Positions 10,050 to 19,993 of a DNA stretch of 64,000 bases are shown piece after piece. Positions within the stretch are counted from its first letter, which is position 1. Every line of letters begins with the position of its first letter. Origin of the DNA: Chrysophaeum taylorii (lineage: Eukaryota > Sar > Pelagophyceae > Pelagomonadales > Pelagomonadaceae); the NCBI GenBank assembly GCA_029834535.1, contig JAQMWT010000685.1, positions 1 through 64,000 of the forward strand. The letters run 5' to 3'. The position numbers and the translations under genes are program-made. The notes below the pieces were generated by a model. The model ran no database searches. It was not told where the DNA came from and was given only the letters and a program-made list of their open reading frames with translations.

Positions 10050-11900
10050 GAAGAGGTGATGACTGAATTGGGTATTACAGAGCATCCTGCTTTAGATGAT
10101 GACGAGAAGCTGATGATGAAGCATTTAATCTCGTATTCGTGGGCATTTTTCGATGATGTGATGAGACCTGTTGATTCACCTGAAGTGACGCTCCGGTTCA
10201 AAGAAGAGAACCCGACTCCCGTCAAACTCTCGCCATATCGGTTGTCGAAAGAAAAGATTGAATGTTTGCGGATGCAGATTGAAGCGTGGACCCGAGATGG
10301 AGTTATTCGTCCCGCGAATTCTCCATGGGGGTTCCCTATTTTGATGATGGGGTTCCCCTTACCCTGATCGCCGGCCGCATGGTTGCGATGGAGGACGGTG
10401 CCTCATGAATCCTGAGCCTTGCGAGGGCATCCGCCCTCCCGGCGTAGGTTGGCACCTATTCGCCTCCCTGGCGGGCCGGTTGGCAGCCGGAACGTTCGCA
10501 GTGGGACGGGGTATGGCCGGGGGGCGCAGACGGAAGGTTATCGACGAGTTGGTTGTCAGTCACATCGAGGTCTCCTCGTCGCATGGCGACAAGCTTGATG
10601 ATCACTCTCCGCCGACCCACCTTTCGGCGCCCCTCGTCTACAGGCCCGTGATTCCGGACTGGCTCCTGTCGGTCCGGCCTGGCTCCCATGCTCGGGAGAG
10701 GTATGAAGTTAGATAGTTAGTTAGTTCCCTATTTTGATGTTGCCTAAGAAAGGTGCCGAGCCTGGCACTTCCAATGCTTACAGAGCAGCTGTCGACCTAC
10801 GGCGCCTCAATGCATTGCTCAAGGATGATAGCTGGCCGAGTGTGAGCATGGCTGACGCGCTGATGTTTCTCATTGACAAGTTTGTCGTTCCAGTTTGGAT
10901 ATTCGCTGGGGCTATCACAATTTACGATTGTCGCTAGATGCACAAGATGTGGTCACCTTCACTAGTCCTCTGGGAGCGTGCAGCTACATGCGTCTACCTT
11001 TGGGAGTCAAACCAGCCGGAAGTTTGTTTTGCAAGCAGTTGAACACTGACTTGTCGCAATGGCTATATCGTGATCTCGTGGCATATATCGACGATATTCT
11101 CGCCGGTCACGCAGATACAAAGAATCACTTGCAGTGCCTTGTGCAAGTTATTCCCCATCTCGCCTTGAAGGGGTACAGCGCCAAGATCAAGAAGATTCAT
11201 TTTATGCAAGAAGTCATTGAGTTTTGGGTCATTTATCTACCCCGAACGGACTTCTTCCATCACCAAGGTCTTTAGAAGCTATCAGACACATGCCAATTCC
11301 TGGCACCTTGTCGGACGCTGACCCTAAGAAGCAAGTGCGGTCTTTCCTTGGAATGGGGAGCTTTTGCCGGCGTTATGTAAGGAATTTTGCGAAAGTTGCA
11401 GAGCCATTAAGACAACTGACGTTGCCGGACGTGAAATTCAAGTGGACGAAAGAGTGTCAGGAAGCTTGGGATGCCATCATCGAGGCTATTGTCACTTCGA
11501 AGGGCGTCTATCATCCTGATTACTCATTACCTTTTTACATTCGAACTGATGCTTCCGCGCATGGGTTGGGTGCTTACCTATTTCAAAAAGTACCAGTCGT
11601 TGACGACGATGGAAGAGAAAGAATCTAAGAGAGAGTTATCGAGTACTGGAGTCGAACCGTGCCTAAGTCGATGAGGAAGTACGATCCTCGGCGCTTGGAA
11701 CTCCTCGCAGTACTCTCTGCTCTCGATAATTTCCGATTTTATATCGAAGGTCATCAGACGAAGTTAGAGACGGATCATCGTAATTTAACGTTCTGCGGGA
11801 TTCGAATCATACGTCTGGACAGTTAGCACAATGGGCTATGCGGCTTGCTGCGTTCGACCGGGAGCTCGGATTCAAGCCTGGAAGCTCCCCTGGCATGCGT
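10050..11900 (+). other. Reverse transcriptase and RNase H region of the retrotransposon
   Basis: The start is typical for Ty3/gypsy RT: a P-x-x-LSPYRLSKEKIE-like stretch, then a WTRDGVIRPANSPWGFPI-like stretch near 10285-10340. Past the nested SINE come LPKKG, VDLRRLNALLKDD, D-x-RWGYHN-x-RL, TFTSPLG, MRLPLGVKPAG and the catalytic YIDDILAG near 11085-11105. RNase H follows with Y-x-RTDASAHGLGAYLFQK near 11535-11590, TDHRNLT near 11770, and a final IPDCLSR-like motif near 11900-11925. The region is interrupted in several places and by the SINE. Confidence 0.85.
10347..10723 (+). mobile_element. SINE-like element nested in the reverse transcriptase
   Basis: This 377-base insertion is flanked by perfect 16-base target duplications, GTTCCCTATTTTGATG, at 10331-10346 and 10724-10739. 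It ends in a TTAG/GTTA-type tail (AGTTAGATAGTTAGTTA). It has no coding capacity of its own. Related copies lie at about 27141-27513 and, inverted, at about 36010-36300; the 3' end is also shared with 3700-3743. I could not place convincing tRNA-type A and B boxes, so the pol III origin is unproven. Long target duplications plus a simple tail indicate LINE-type reverse transcription. Confidence 0.85.
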
Positions 11901-12229
11901 ATTCCGGATTGTCTGTCGCGCAACCCTATCGACAAATTGATCGAGAAAGATGAAGACGGGGAACCGATCAATGAAGCTTTTTTGATTTCCAAGAAATCCC
12001 CACCGATGTCCCTGGCACAGCTTGCCTCACCTTCTCTTCGGTGACGATGCCTATGCTGAAGGACAGCGGACCCACCGCAGCTATGGTAGCAGTTAGTACG
12101 CGACAGAACGTACAACCGCCTCAATTCTCGTGCGAGTCTGAGCCAGTTGACTCCGTCGAACGTCTCCCTTTTGCGGATCAAGCGGAGGATGAGATCACTC
12201 TCGATGAGATAGCGAAAGAACAAGCTGAG

Positions 12230-13450
12230 GATGAAACATGCAAGCGCATCAGACGAAAGCTCGATTCTGAACAGAAAGATCAAGACGAGCAGTCATCCGT
12301 ACCATATGAGGTTGATGACAACGTGTTGTATAAGGTCGATGATTCAGCTTCTCAGCGTCTTATTGTGGTCCCTCAGTCTATGCAAAAGCGTGCGATCGCC
12401 ATGCATCACCGAGGCTTGTTCGGAGGCCATGTAGGACGAGACTCCACAGCGAATCAAATCTTAGAACGGTATTGGTGGCCAAACGTCTCATCATCCGTTA
12501 ATGAGTTCGTCAATGCCTGCATTGTTTGCCAGAAGATTCGATCCATCATGCCTAGGCGCCATGGCTTGCTCTGTCAACCGAATCGTGTCGGAGACTGCTA
12601 TGTCCTAGGTATGGATTTGATTGGACCTCTGCGAGGCGCTGACGTGTACACGTACATACTCGCAATGCACGATGCAGCATCACATTTCTTGAAATTAGCT
12701 CTGATCAACACAAAACATGACTATTCGATTTTGAACGCGTTTGTGGACAAGATTTTACTTGAGGGATGTCTCCCACGGTGCGTAGTCACGGATAATGGAA
12801 ATGAGTTCGCGAACAGGTTATTTCGCACGTTTGTTCGTCAATTCAACGTACGTTATCGTACTACCCTTCCGTATCACCCTCAGAGTAATCATACTGAGCG
12901 TGTCAATCGATTCATCAAAGCTTTATTGCGAGCTGCGATCGATGAACAGGGTCAGCCAGACTGGTCGAATTTCCTCCCATATGTGTCATTCATGTACAAT
13001 AGGATGTACATTCCGGGAACGAAGATTTCACCTTTCATGATGCGTACTGGCAAGCAACCCTTGTTACCACCCGATTACACTCTTTTGAGTGAACAGCGTG
13101 ATCTACCGCAATCACGTCATCAGATTTTGGTGGACTTTAAGAACAAGTTTGAATTTTATAGTCGACTCGTGTTACGAGCTCACCAGAAAGCACAGGAGAG
13201 TCAAAAACTCAACTATGATGCCCACCAAATTGACATCCAGTTTTCCCCAGGTGATTATGTTCTGCGTTTCGTGCCTAAGACACGCCACAAGCTACGGCCC
13301 ATTTGGCGCGGACCTTATATGGTTACTAGAAAGATCTCTTCCGTCGTTTATGAAATTCAAGACGTCAACGACGATGATGCTGAATCGCTTGTAGTATCTG
13401 TACAACAGATTGTGCCTTTGAAAGTGCCAACCACCGACACTTCTTCAGCC
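12230..13450 (+). other. Integrase region of the retrotransposon
   Basis: The zinc-binding HHCC module reads H-H-R-GLFGGH...C-IVCQK (about 12400-12535). The catalytic core shows the first Asp in GMDLIGPL (about 12610), the second in VTDNGNEF (about 12785), and Glu in HTERVNRFIK (about 12890), with YHPQSN before it, the normal DD35E layout. A GPY/F-type SH3-like C-terminal module follows (PGDYVL-RF...W-RGPY-x-V, about 13245-13330). It lies in one long open frame, so this is the best-preserved part. Confidence 0.92.
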
Positions 13451-13479
13451 CCTCTGCATTTACCCTCGGACCGCGACCG

Positions 13480-13885
13480 GTTCAAACATGGTAAGTTCGT
13501 GATTTTCAGGGTGAAAGGACGATCCAACGCGTGGAAGAAGCGTATCTATGTTGCTGAAGTCTACGAAGAATATGATCACGACAATGATACAGTCGCGCTT
13601 CACTACTATACCGATTTGGGACCGCGCGATGATCCTCGCGTCTTTGATCCTACTAAGCCTCTGGCTGAGCGACGCTTAAGACCAGAATGCAAAGATCCTG
13701 ACGGAGGTAGCTTCACACGTCTACGACCAAACATGGAGGGCTGTGAACCCTGTGTGACTGATTTTCGCCCGGATGAAATCGATGTCCTCGTCACTAACTT
13801 CGGTCTCCACAGCAACAAAGTTCCTGCTGATGTAGCTGAACGAGCTTATCGTACCATTCGTGAGCGTGACCTTCGTCACCCTTGA
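13480..13885 (+). other. Extra C-terminal domain after integrase
   Basis: After the GPY/F module the same frame continues for about 135 residues. A compact segment reads FKHGKFVIFRVKGRS...KRIYVAEVYEEYDHDNDTVAL-HYYTDLG. It has the look of a small beta-barrel reader (chromo-, Tudor- or BAH-like), but I cannot assign a family. Many Ty3/gypsy elements have chromodomains here that guide integration. A second segment with C-x-x-C and RPDEIDVLVTNFG-like residues ends the protein. Confidence 0.55.
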
Positions 13886-13906
13886 AGTCGAGGACGACTT
13901 CATCTC

Positions 13907-13917
13907 AAGTAGGGGGC
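13907..13917 (+). promoter_or_regulatory. Putative polypurine tract
   Basis: A purine-rich run (AAGTAGGGGG) lies just before the 3' LTR, where plus-strand priming is expected. Confidence 0.55.
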
Positions 13918-13920
13918 TCC

Positions 13921-14251
13921 TGTAGCAGTAACGCCCATTCCCCCCACTTGCCTGCCTGCCTCCTGACTTACCCTGATTGTTGCTCTGGTATTGACCTTGC
14001 GTTTATGGGGGGGGTGTCATCTCGACACCTTCACCTGCGCTTCCACTGGACCCAATGTACCGGGCATTTGTATTGCTTTCTTGCGGTCTTCTTGATATTA
14101 CCCTCATTTGATTGTCCGATTTCGTGATGGCGCGAGGTATTACGCTGAGATCGGGCGTGTGGTGGTTTCACCCGCGGTTCGGGTTGGGAGGAAGGGCTGT
14201 TGAGGCCCCCGGTCCGGCCAGGAGGGGCGGGTATCTGAGAAAACCACTACA
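13921..14251 (+). repeat. 3' LTR
   Basis: 331 bases starting TGTAGCAGTAACG and ending AAACCACTACA. It is collinear with 4094-4423 and followed by CCCC. About 13 differences from the 5' LTR were counted by eye. Confidence 0.95.
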
Positions 14252-14502
14252 CCCCTTTATGCAGTCGACCCTATACGTTATCCTTGAAAGTTGCTAGTTA
14301 TAGAAAATTCCACTTAGGGTTAGGAACCCCCCCTAACTCTCACACCCACATCTAAACACCAACAAGCGGTTGTGTCGAACACCGTGCTGCTCTTTGTGTC
14401 GTTGGAGGACAGGACGAAAGGCAGCACTACCACTGCCACCATTCTCTACCAGGGGCACAGTGATTTTTACTGTTCTCTAGTTGCCTTGGGGAGGGCGCGC
14501 TG

Positions 14503-14811
14503 TGCCCTCGCCGCCCTCAGCCATGTCGCCGCCTCAGGCAGCCCCACCCAGGCCGCCAGGCCCAGCAGGGAGTCGCACATCGTCGCACGTACGTCCGTCA
14601 GCAACATGCGTATGACCTACGGGCGTGGCCCGTCCTCCGAGTCTCTTTGCCTGCCGCGCGGCTCGGCGATGACCCCGACTAGGCCCCGACTTTCATCAAA
14701 CGTTCTTCATGTCTTCATCCCCAACCTCCGAAAGGGATACCCACCCCCGCCTTCCAGGCATCCCTCGCGCCTCCATACAACCCGAAGCCCCCCAACGCCC
14801 GTGCCCCCCTC
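14503..14811 (+). repeat. Dispersed repeat family 2, copy 1
   Basis: This stretch matches 33463-33752 over about 300 bases, starting TGCCCTC and including GCCATGTC-CCGCCTC, CAGCAGG, TCGCACATACGTCCG-like and CGGCTCGGCGATGA blocks. It lies 250 bases after the LTR element, shows no coding frame shared by the two copies and has no clear terminal repeats. Class unknown. Confidence 0.6.
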
Positions 14812-15454
14812 TTAGGCACTGTAATAATGGCTCTGAATGTACTGCCGGACTGGGCTTCGGGCATCGACTGCTCGAGCTCGAGCGCACACCGTCCGGCTCG
14901 TCTGCGTTTGAACAGCCGACGATGTCCAGGGTGGGGCTCCCCAAAAGCGCGGCGACCGACGTCGTGAACTCGACCGAGCAGGACGACGACTATCTAGAAG
15001 TGTATGGCTCGCATCTGCCCGCAGTCACGCAGGGCGAAAGAAAGGAAGAAAGGAGAACAAGCTAGATGTAAATGAATCACAAGTTTATGACCCCAACTTG
15101 CGACGGAGAGAAAAACATATGACCACGAGTCTCGGGGAACTCGCCGTGGTTATTAGGCATAGGACAACCCCGTTCGTTCTATGCTCAGTATTGCCAGTGG
15201 GGTAGCGGCTTTGCGCGAGTACCGTCCTTATCTAACGACACTCGTAGCGAGAAACGGGAGCATATTCCTTGCCTTCTCATAATTCTGATGTCAAGGGTGG
15301 ACTTGTCGTCGGAGAATGGGGACCAAGCAAGGTCAGGCGAGCTTGCAGGTCGAGCATGCAGGTGTAGGTGAGGAGGGAGTCGAAGACGCGGGTCGAAGAA
15401 TCGAGACTGTTGCGAAAACCGCATATGCGGAGAGAGTAGTAAGAGCGGCACGAA
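14812..15454. other. No gene recognised
   Basis: This is the 3' flank of the VTC4-like gene. It has only short open frames without family resemblance. Confidence 0.5.
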
Positions 15455-17836
15455 TTATGGAAGTGATGGAGGGGTTAGGAAATTGGCGAGCTCGACAACC
15501 CAGATGGTGGAGAGAACGAGGACGGCGAGGCCGCCGAGGACGAGGGGGCCCAAGGGGTCGGACCATTCGGTCGGGGCGTGGGATGCGATGTGGTCGAGGC
15601 GCCACGAAAGAGTGCGAAGGGCGTAGGCGGTAAGGACGCAAGCGGTGATCGAGAGGAGCGCGGAATAGGCCTCGGTCCGTCGGTTGCGCTGGTTTCGGAG
15701 CTCGTTGGCGTGAGCGGCGGCGAGGCCGACGGCGCCGATAGAGGTGAGAACGACGGCGGCGTGGAGCCAGTGAATAAACGTACGCTCGGCCGCAAGGAAG
15801 AGTTTCGGTTCGATTTTCTGCGACGGGAGGAGGGTCTGCATCTCGCGACGGACGTCGGCGTCGACGGGGCAGCACCGATCGTCGAGCGCGGCAGGACAGA
15901 GGTCGCCTTGGTTCGGACAAGCGGCGAAGCAGGAGGGCGAGTCGCCGATGTAGCGCGGCAATTCATAGTCGTCGTCGTCGTTCCAAGCGAGGCGGGCCTT
16001 CTTTTTGGCGGCGATGCGCTCGTAGTGCTCGCTCGTGGGGGCGCGGCTGCCGAGGACGTTATCGAGCGGGGACTTGGCGTCGTTGGTCCGGTCCCGGAGG
16101 ACCGAGGCGGCCGCGGGTCCGACGGACTTGATTGAGGCGGCCAGGGCGGGGTCGTCGATCCAGTACGGCAGGGTTTGGACCTCGTCGGGCAGCAAGACGG
16201 CCGTGCCGTGGATAAACTTGGAGAATTTGTGGACGGGCACGAGGGCGCGCGAATCGGCGAGCGACCGCACCCAGTCGGGAAGTTCGTCGGTCTGGCCGAG
16301 GGCCAGCTTGATTTCAAGCACGGCGAACGGGAACCGCGTGATCTCGTTCCGCGGGATGGAGGTCTTGGGGTCGCGGTACCAACGGTCGCGTTGCTCTTTC
16401 TCCTTGGTCGTCGTCGAGGCCGCATCCGGCGACCCGCGCAGCTCGTACTCCTTGGTCTCGTCCTCCGGAGGCAAAAATGACCTCTCCGCGAGGGACTTCT
16501 TCTTGCTCGACGACGAAGATAACGTCTCGGGCTGGGGGGGCGTGGCATGCTGGACCTCGGAGATGAGGCAGAGGTTGGTGTCGACCGAGGCCCTGACGGC
16601 GTTCGTGTGCTCCTGCTGGAACGCGCAGCGCATGCACTGCGACCGCACCGTCGGGACGAGGCGCTTGGTGGAGATGAGCTGCGTGATCTCGTCGACGAGC
16701 TGGCGCTCCTTGCGGATGACGGCGTCGGACTTTTTGCCCGCGGCGCGCGCGCTGGCCTCGAACGCGTCGGCGTCGAAGTCGCCCCGCAAGAGCTTTGGGA
16801 CTTGCTCGGGCGGGATAGCAAACCTCTCCTTGACCGACTCGTCGCCTGTCCAGGCGTCGCGGTGCGTCTTGCGCTCGACAAACACGAGCGTCGGTTCGCC
16901 CGTGCCGTACCACCGCAGCCGGACGCAGCTGCTCCCGGGCAGCTTGGCGAGCCGCGAGTGATAAAGCTCGAGGGTCGACGAGTCCAGGTAGACCGAGTTG
17001 ACGAGCTGCGAGTCCTTCTGCTCCTTCTGCTGGCCCGCCAGCATTTCCTTTTGCAACAAGACGGGCAGATGCTTCGAGATGGCGAGTTTCACGGCGCTCA
17101 GGTCGTCGGGCTTCACCCAGAACTTGGACGTCGTCCGGACGAACGACTGGTCGTCGTACGTCTTGGGCCCCCTCTCGACATCGTCGCCCCCCGACGACAC
17201 CTCGGCCTTGGCGTAGAGACGGCTCAGGCGCACCACAACGTCGCTGTAGTCGTTCCGCACCCACCGCATGTCGTGCATGCGCGCGATGTAAAACGCCTTG
17301 ATCGGCGGCAGCGTCGGCAGAACCTTGTCGTGTTTCTTGAGGAGCTTGCGCACCGCCGTCACGTTGAGGTTGACGTACTTCTCGATCTCCAGAAAGGCCG
17401 AGCCTGCCGCGCTGCAGCGGTCCGAGAAACCCTCGACATCCGCCGCGATCTCGTGCTTCGACGCACCCTCGAGCCCCTCCAGCGACCGTCGCACTTTGAC
17501 GACTTCCTCGTGCGTGAACTTGTCCATCTTCCGAAGCTCGGACTCCAGCAGGCTCAAGAACCCCTCGTGCGTTGCAACGGGACGGCCCTCGTCGGCCGCC
17601 GCGAGCGACATCTCGTCCTCCGAGTCGTCGGCGTCGACCACCAGCGTTGGCATCGCCGCGGCATTCGTCGCTGGCGTCACCGAGAGCGACATGGCGTTCT
17701 CGTCCACAGGTTCGCGCAGGTTCAACAGCGCTAGATCGTACAGCATACGCTTTAATTTCGAATAGTCGAGGTACGCCCACGACGGGTACGACGACTGCGC
17801 TTTCGCGTCCTCGATTGTATCACCGAACGCGACCAT
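15455..17836 (-). CDS. VTC4: SPX-VTC polyphosphate polymerase, VTC4-like
   Basis: A 793-residue single-exon protein. The start at 17836 (MVAFGD) is the first ATG in frame and places the SPX domain at the N-terminus as usual. SPX occupies about residues 1-212, with YLDYSKLKRML and the basic VRKLLKKHDKV helix that binds inositol pyrophosphates. A VTC catalytic tunnel domain follows with RLRWYG, VFVERKTHRDAW and LEIKLALG, which carry the Arg, Lys and Glu expected to bind ATP, phosphate and metal. The last ~100 residues hold three membrane helices of the DUF202 type, beginning LFLAAERTFIHWL. Such proteins make polyphosphate from ATP and push it into vacuoles or acidocalcisomes under phosphate control. 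SPX plus catalytic domain plus three helices is the yeast Vtc4 layout. The gene is divergent from DRC4. Confidence 0.9.
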   Translation of the reverse strand: MVAFGDTIEDAKAQSSYPSWAYLDYSKLKRMLYDLALLNLREPVDENAMSLSVTPATNAAAMPTLVVDADDSEDEMSLAAADEGRPVATHEGFLSLLESELRKMDKFTHEEVVKVRRSLEGLEGASKHEIAADVEGFSDRCSAAGSAFLEIEKYVNLNVTAVRKLLKKHDKVLPTLPPIKAFYIARMHDMRWVRNDYSDVVVRLSRLYAKAEVSSGGDDVERGPKTYDDQSFVRTTSKFWVKPDDLSAVKLAISKHLPVLLQKEMLAGQQKEQKDSQLVNSVYLDSSTLELYHSRLAKLPGSSCVRLRWYGTGEPTLVFVERKTHRDAWTGDESVKERFAIPPEQVPKLLRGDFDADAFEASARAAGKKSDAVIRKERQLVDEITQLISTKRLVPTVRSQCMRCAFQQEHTNAVRASVDTNLCLISEVQHATPPQPETLSSSSSKKKSLAERSFLPPEDETKEYELRGSPDAASTTTKEKEQRDRWYRDPKTSIPRNEITRFPFAVLEIKLALGQTDELPDWVRSLADSRALVPVHKFSKFIHGTAVLLPDEVQTLPYWIDDPALAASIKSVGPAAASVLRDRTNDAKSPLDNVLGSRAPTSEHYERIAAKKKARLAWNDDDDYELPRYIGDSPSCFAACPNQGDLCPAALDDRCCPVDADVRREMQTLLPSQKIEPKLFLAAERTFIHWLHAAVVLTSIGAVGLAAAHANELRNQRNRRTEAYSALLSITACVLTAYALRTLSWRLDHIASHAPTEWSDPLGPLVLGGLAVLVLSTIWVVELANFLTPPSLP

Positions 17837-18200
17837 CCTCTCTGTGTTCTGATGAGAGAGACTACCAACGGATATACGTGGGTGTGCCACATTCCGTTGA
17901 TTTATTACGGGCAGCCAGCAAACTATTAAACGTATCACAAATAGACATTAGCTCAACTTGAAGATGACGAAAAAGTAGCGTATCCAGAGACCCTCAACAA
18001 ACAAACAAACAAACAAACAAACAAACACGCTCGAGGAGAAGAACCCTATATCTAAGTAAAGGTGTGAGTAGTAGAAACCCTATAGCTCGTTCGTTCGATT
18101 GAACGACAACAACTCCTCGAGTCCGGTGCAGCTCTTGTCGTCGTCCACCTCAACGACCACCAACGCCGCAACTACCGCCGGGTCGCGAAAGAAAGAAATC
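17837..18200. promoter_or_regulatory. Divergent intergenic region VTC4-like / DRC4
   Basis: Shared upstream DNA of two head-to-head genes. It holds an (AAAC)n tract at about 17996-18028 and two telo-box-like motifs, AACCCTATA (18042-18050) and AAACCCTATA (18075-18084), about 120-160 bases before the DRC4 start. The motifs may mark start sites; no experimental support. Confidence 0.45.
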
Positions 18201-19634
18201 ATGCCGAAGAAGAAGGGAAAGAAGGGAAAGGGGAAGAAGGGCAAGTCCGAGGTCCAGGAGCAGGAAGACACGGAATATGACAACATGGATCTGGAGATGC
18301 TACAGGAGGTGGTGCCAATGCTCAAACAGCAGCTGGCCAAGTGCACCCTCGACCGCAACTATGTCCAGCTGGAACGAGACACGATTCAAATGTTCTACGA
18401 CATCACGAAGAATGAGGTAAGGGAGATCGAGGGCCAGATCGCGGCCAAGGATCGCGAGATGGAGCTGATGGAGGACAACCATCGGGTCGAGGTGCGGGTT
18501 TATTTGCAAAAAGTAAAGCACCTCGACTACGAGCACAACGACAATCTGCGAAATATATCGGTCGAAAGCGATGGGTTTGTCAAAGATGAGGACGAGAATC
18601 ACGACAATAGGTCGTACGAGCTCAAAAAAATAAAAAAGGCGCTCAAACTCGAGATCACGGAGCGCGAGTGGTCCAACGCCGACGGAATCAAGGCGCTCAA
18701 GCAGCAGCACGCGAAGAATCTCCAGAAGATGCGGGAGGGTTTCGAGGCACAGCTCGCCGAGCTCCAGGAACGCCTCCAGAAGCGACTCGAGCAGCTCGAA
18801 GCGGACCTCGAGCTTCGCCGCAAGGTTCATATTCACGAGATCGAAGAGCGCAAGAACCTCCACATCAACGACCTCATGCGCAATCACGAAAAGGCGTTTG
18901 GCCAGATGAAGAGCTACTACAACGACATCACCAGCGACAATCTCAAGCTCATCAAGAGCCTCAAGGACGAAGTCACCGAGATGAAGAAAAAAGCCATCGC
19001 AAACCAGAAGCTCATGCATGATATTTCACAGGAGAATCAGCGTCTCAAGGAGCCACTCACTGTTGCCGTCGCCGAGGTCGCCGAGCTCCGCGCCCAACTC
19101 AAGGACCGCCAAAAAGACCGCCTCTCACTCCGCAATTCCAAGGCGAGACTCCAGGTGCTCGAGCAGCAGCTCCACGATCTCACTCAGGGTCACGATCACC
19201 TCAAGGTCGACTATGCCCAGGTCGAAAAGGACCGCGACGAGATCTACAGCACGTTCGAGACCGCGATCAGAGAGATCCAGCAGAAGTCGGATTACGAAAA
19301 CATTATGCTCGAGCAAAAGCTAGACGCCATGCAAAACTCGGCCGACGCCGCCCAGGAACAAGTCAGCCAAATTATCAACGCCGCCGGCCTCGACTCGTTC
19401 GAGATGGATCGCATCGGCGCGTCGTTGCACAGCACGCTCGCACAACGCAACCAGGGCATCCGAGAAACGCGATACGAGCTCGTCCGAATGACGAAATGCT
19501 ACAATGATGCCCTTCGAACCTACACGCAAAAACTCCTCGACCTCGGCATCCCAAAAGTCGAGATCGACTCCATGGGCTTTTCGCCCATTCCAACAGCCGC
19601 GAGCGTCGGTCCTGCCGGGCTTGTCGTCAAGTAG
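18201..19634 (+). CDS. DRC4: Dynein regulatory complex subunit 4 (GAS8/trypanin)
   Basis: A 477-residue protein, the same length as animal GAS8. It starts at 18201 with MPKKKGKKGKGKKGK, the typical basic N-terminus; the open frame upstream has no ATG. Nearly the whole protein is coiled coil (for example QERLQKRLEQLEADLELRRK). GAS8-typical stretches are YNDITSDNLKLIKSLKDE, about two thirds along LKVDYAQVEKDRDE, and near the end KLLDLGIP. DRC4 is a scaffold of the nexin-dynein regulatory complex that links outer doublet microtubules and controls ciliary beating. It therefore implies a motile flagellum in some life stage. No intron is seen. Confidence 0.93.
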   Translation: MPKKKGKKGKGKKGKSEVQEQEDTEYDNMDLEMLQEVVPMLKQQLAKCTLDRNYVQLERDTIQMFYDITKNEVREIEGQIAAKDREMELMEDNHRVEVRVYLQKVKHLDYEHNDNLRNISVESDGFVKDEDENHDNRSYELKKIKKALKLEITEREWSNADGIKALKQQHAKNLQKMREGFEAQLAELQERLQKRLEQLEADLELRRKVHIHEIEERKNLHINDLMRNHEKAFGQMKSYYNDITSDNLKLIKSLKDEVTEMKKKAIANQKLMHDISQENQRLKEPLTVAVAEVAELRAQLKDRQKDRLSLRNSKARLQVLEQQLHDLTQGHDHLKVDYAQVEKDRDEIYSTFETAIREIQQKSDYENIMLEQKLDAMQNSADAAQEQVSQIINAAGLDSFEMDRIGASLHSTLAQRNQGIRETRYELVRMTKCYNDALRTYTQKLLDLGIPKVEIDSMGFSPIPTAASVGPAGLVVK

Positions 19635-19782
19635 TTTTCGTGAATCCCAGTGGGGGTGGAGGCACACCATGGGGCTTTCTATCTTCACACATTGCCATCA
19701 TAATATCAGCATTGTCCTCTAACTAATTTCCTACTATATCTCTGACTACTCTGAGATTTTCGGGGTTTGTTCGCGCCGCAGT

Positions 19783-19832
19783 GGTCGCGTACGATATTGG
19801 CGCCGCTCTCTGTGGTCGCGTACAATAGTGGC
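19783..19832 (+). repeat. Short direct repeat between convergent genes
   Basis: The unit GTGGTCGCGTACxATAxTGG occurs twice, about 37 bases apart, in the spacer between the DRC4 and nucleolin-like 3' ends. Confidence 0.5.
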
Positions 19833-19993
19833 GCTCTCAGAAGGCAGGCAGGGAGGGAGGAGGTGCTCTTCGGAGCGCACGACACGATACCGGAGGAGAA
19901 GCCAGCAAAACCGTGCGTAATGACGACGAAGACGAGGACCAGGGTGGTGCACGAGAAGCGAAGAGTGTCACACGGCTGTCGGAGTGCGCACGA

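Larger units (their letters stand above)
4094..14251 (+). mobile_element. Ty3/gypsy LTR retrotransposon carrying a cytosine DNA methyltransferase-like region
   Basis: The element is 10.16 kb and bounded by direct LTRs starting TGT and ending ACA, with CCCC on both outer flanks as a probable short target duplication. Internal parts in order: gag (coiled coil, zinc-knuckle-like motif), protease, cytosine-C5 methyltransferase-like region, reverse transcriptase with YIDD, RNase H, integrase with HHCC and DDE motifs, and a C-terminal extra domain. The order RT-RNaseH-IN is Ty3/gypsy type. It is broken, with roughly eight interruptions, although the family is known to use frameshifting in places. 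It also holds a nested SINE. The two LTRs differ at about 13 of 330 positions by eye (about 96% alike), so the insertion is fairly young but not fresh. Confidence 0.93.

Noticed and set aside
10347-10723. tRNA-derived promoter boxes in the SINE
   Set aside because: Partial A-box-like and B-box-like strings exist (near 10381 and 10447) but spacing and matches are too poor to claim.
15475-17780. Long alternative frames over the VTC4-like gene (both strands)
   Set aside because: Low-complexity Arg/Ser/Pro translations; the SPX-VTC frame explains the whole region.
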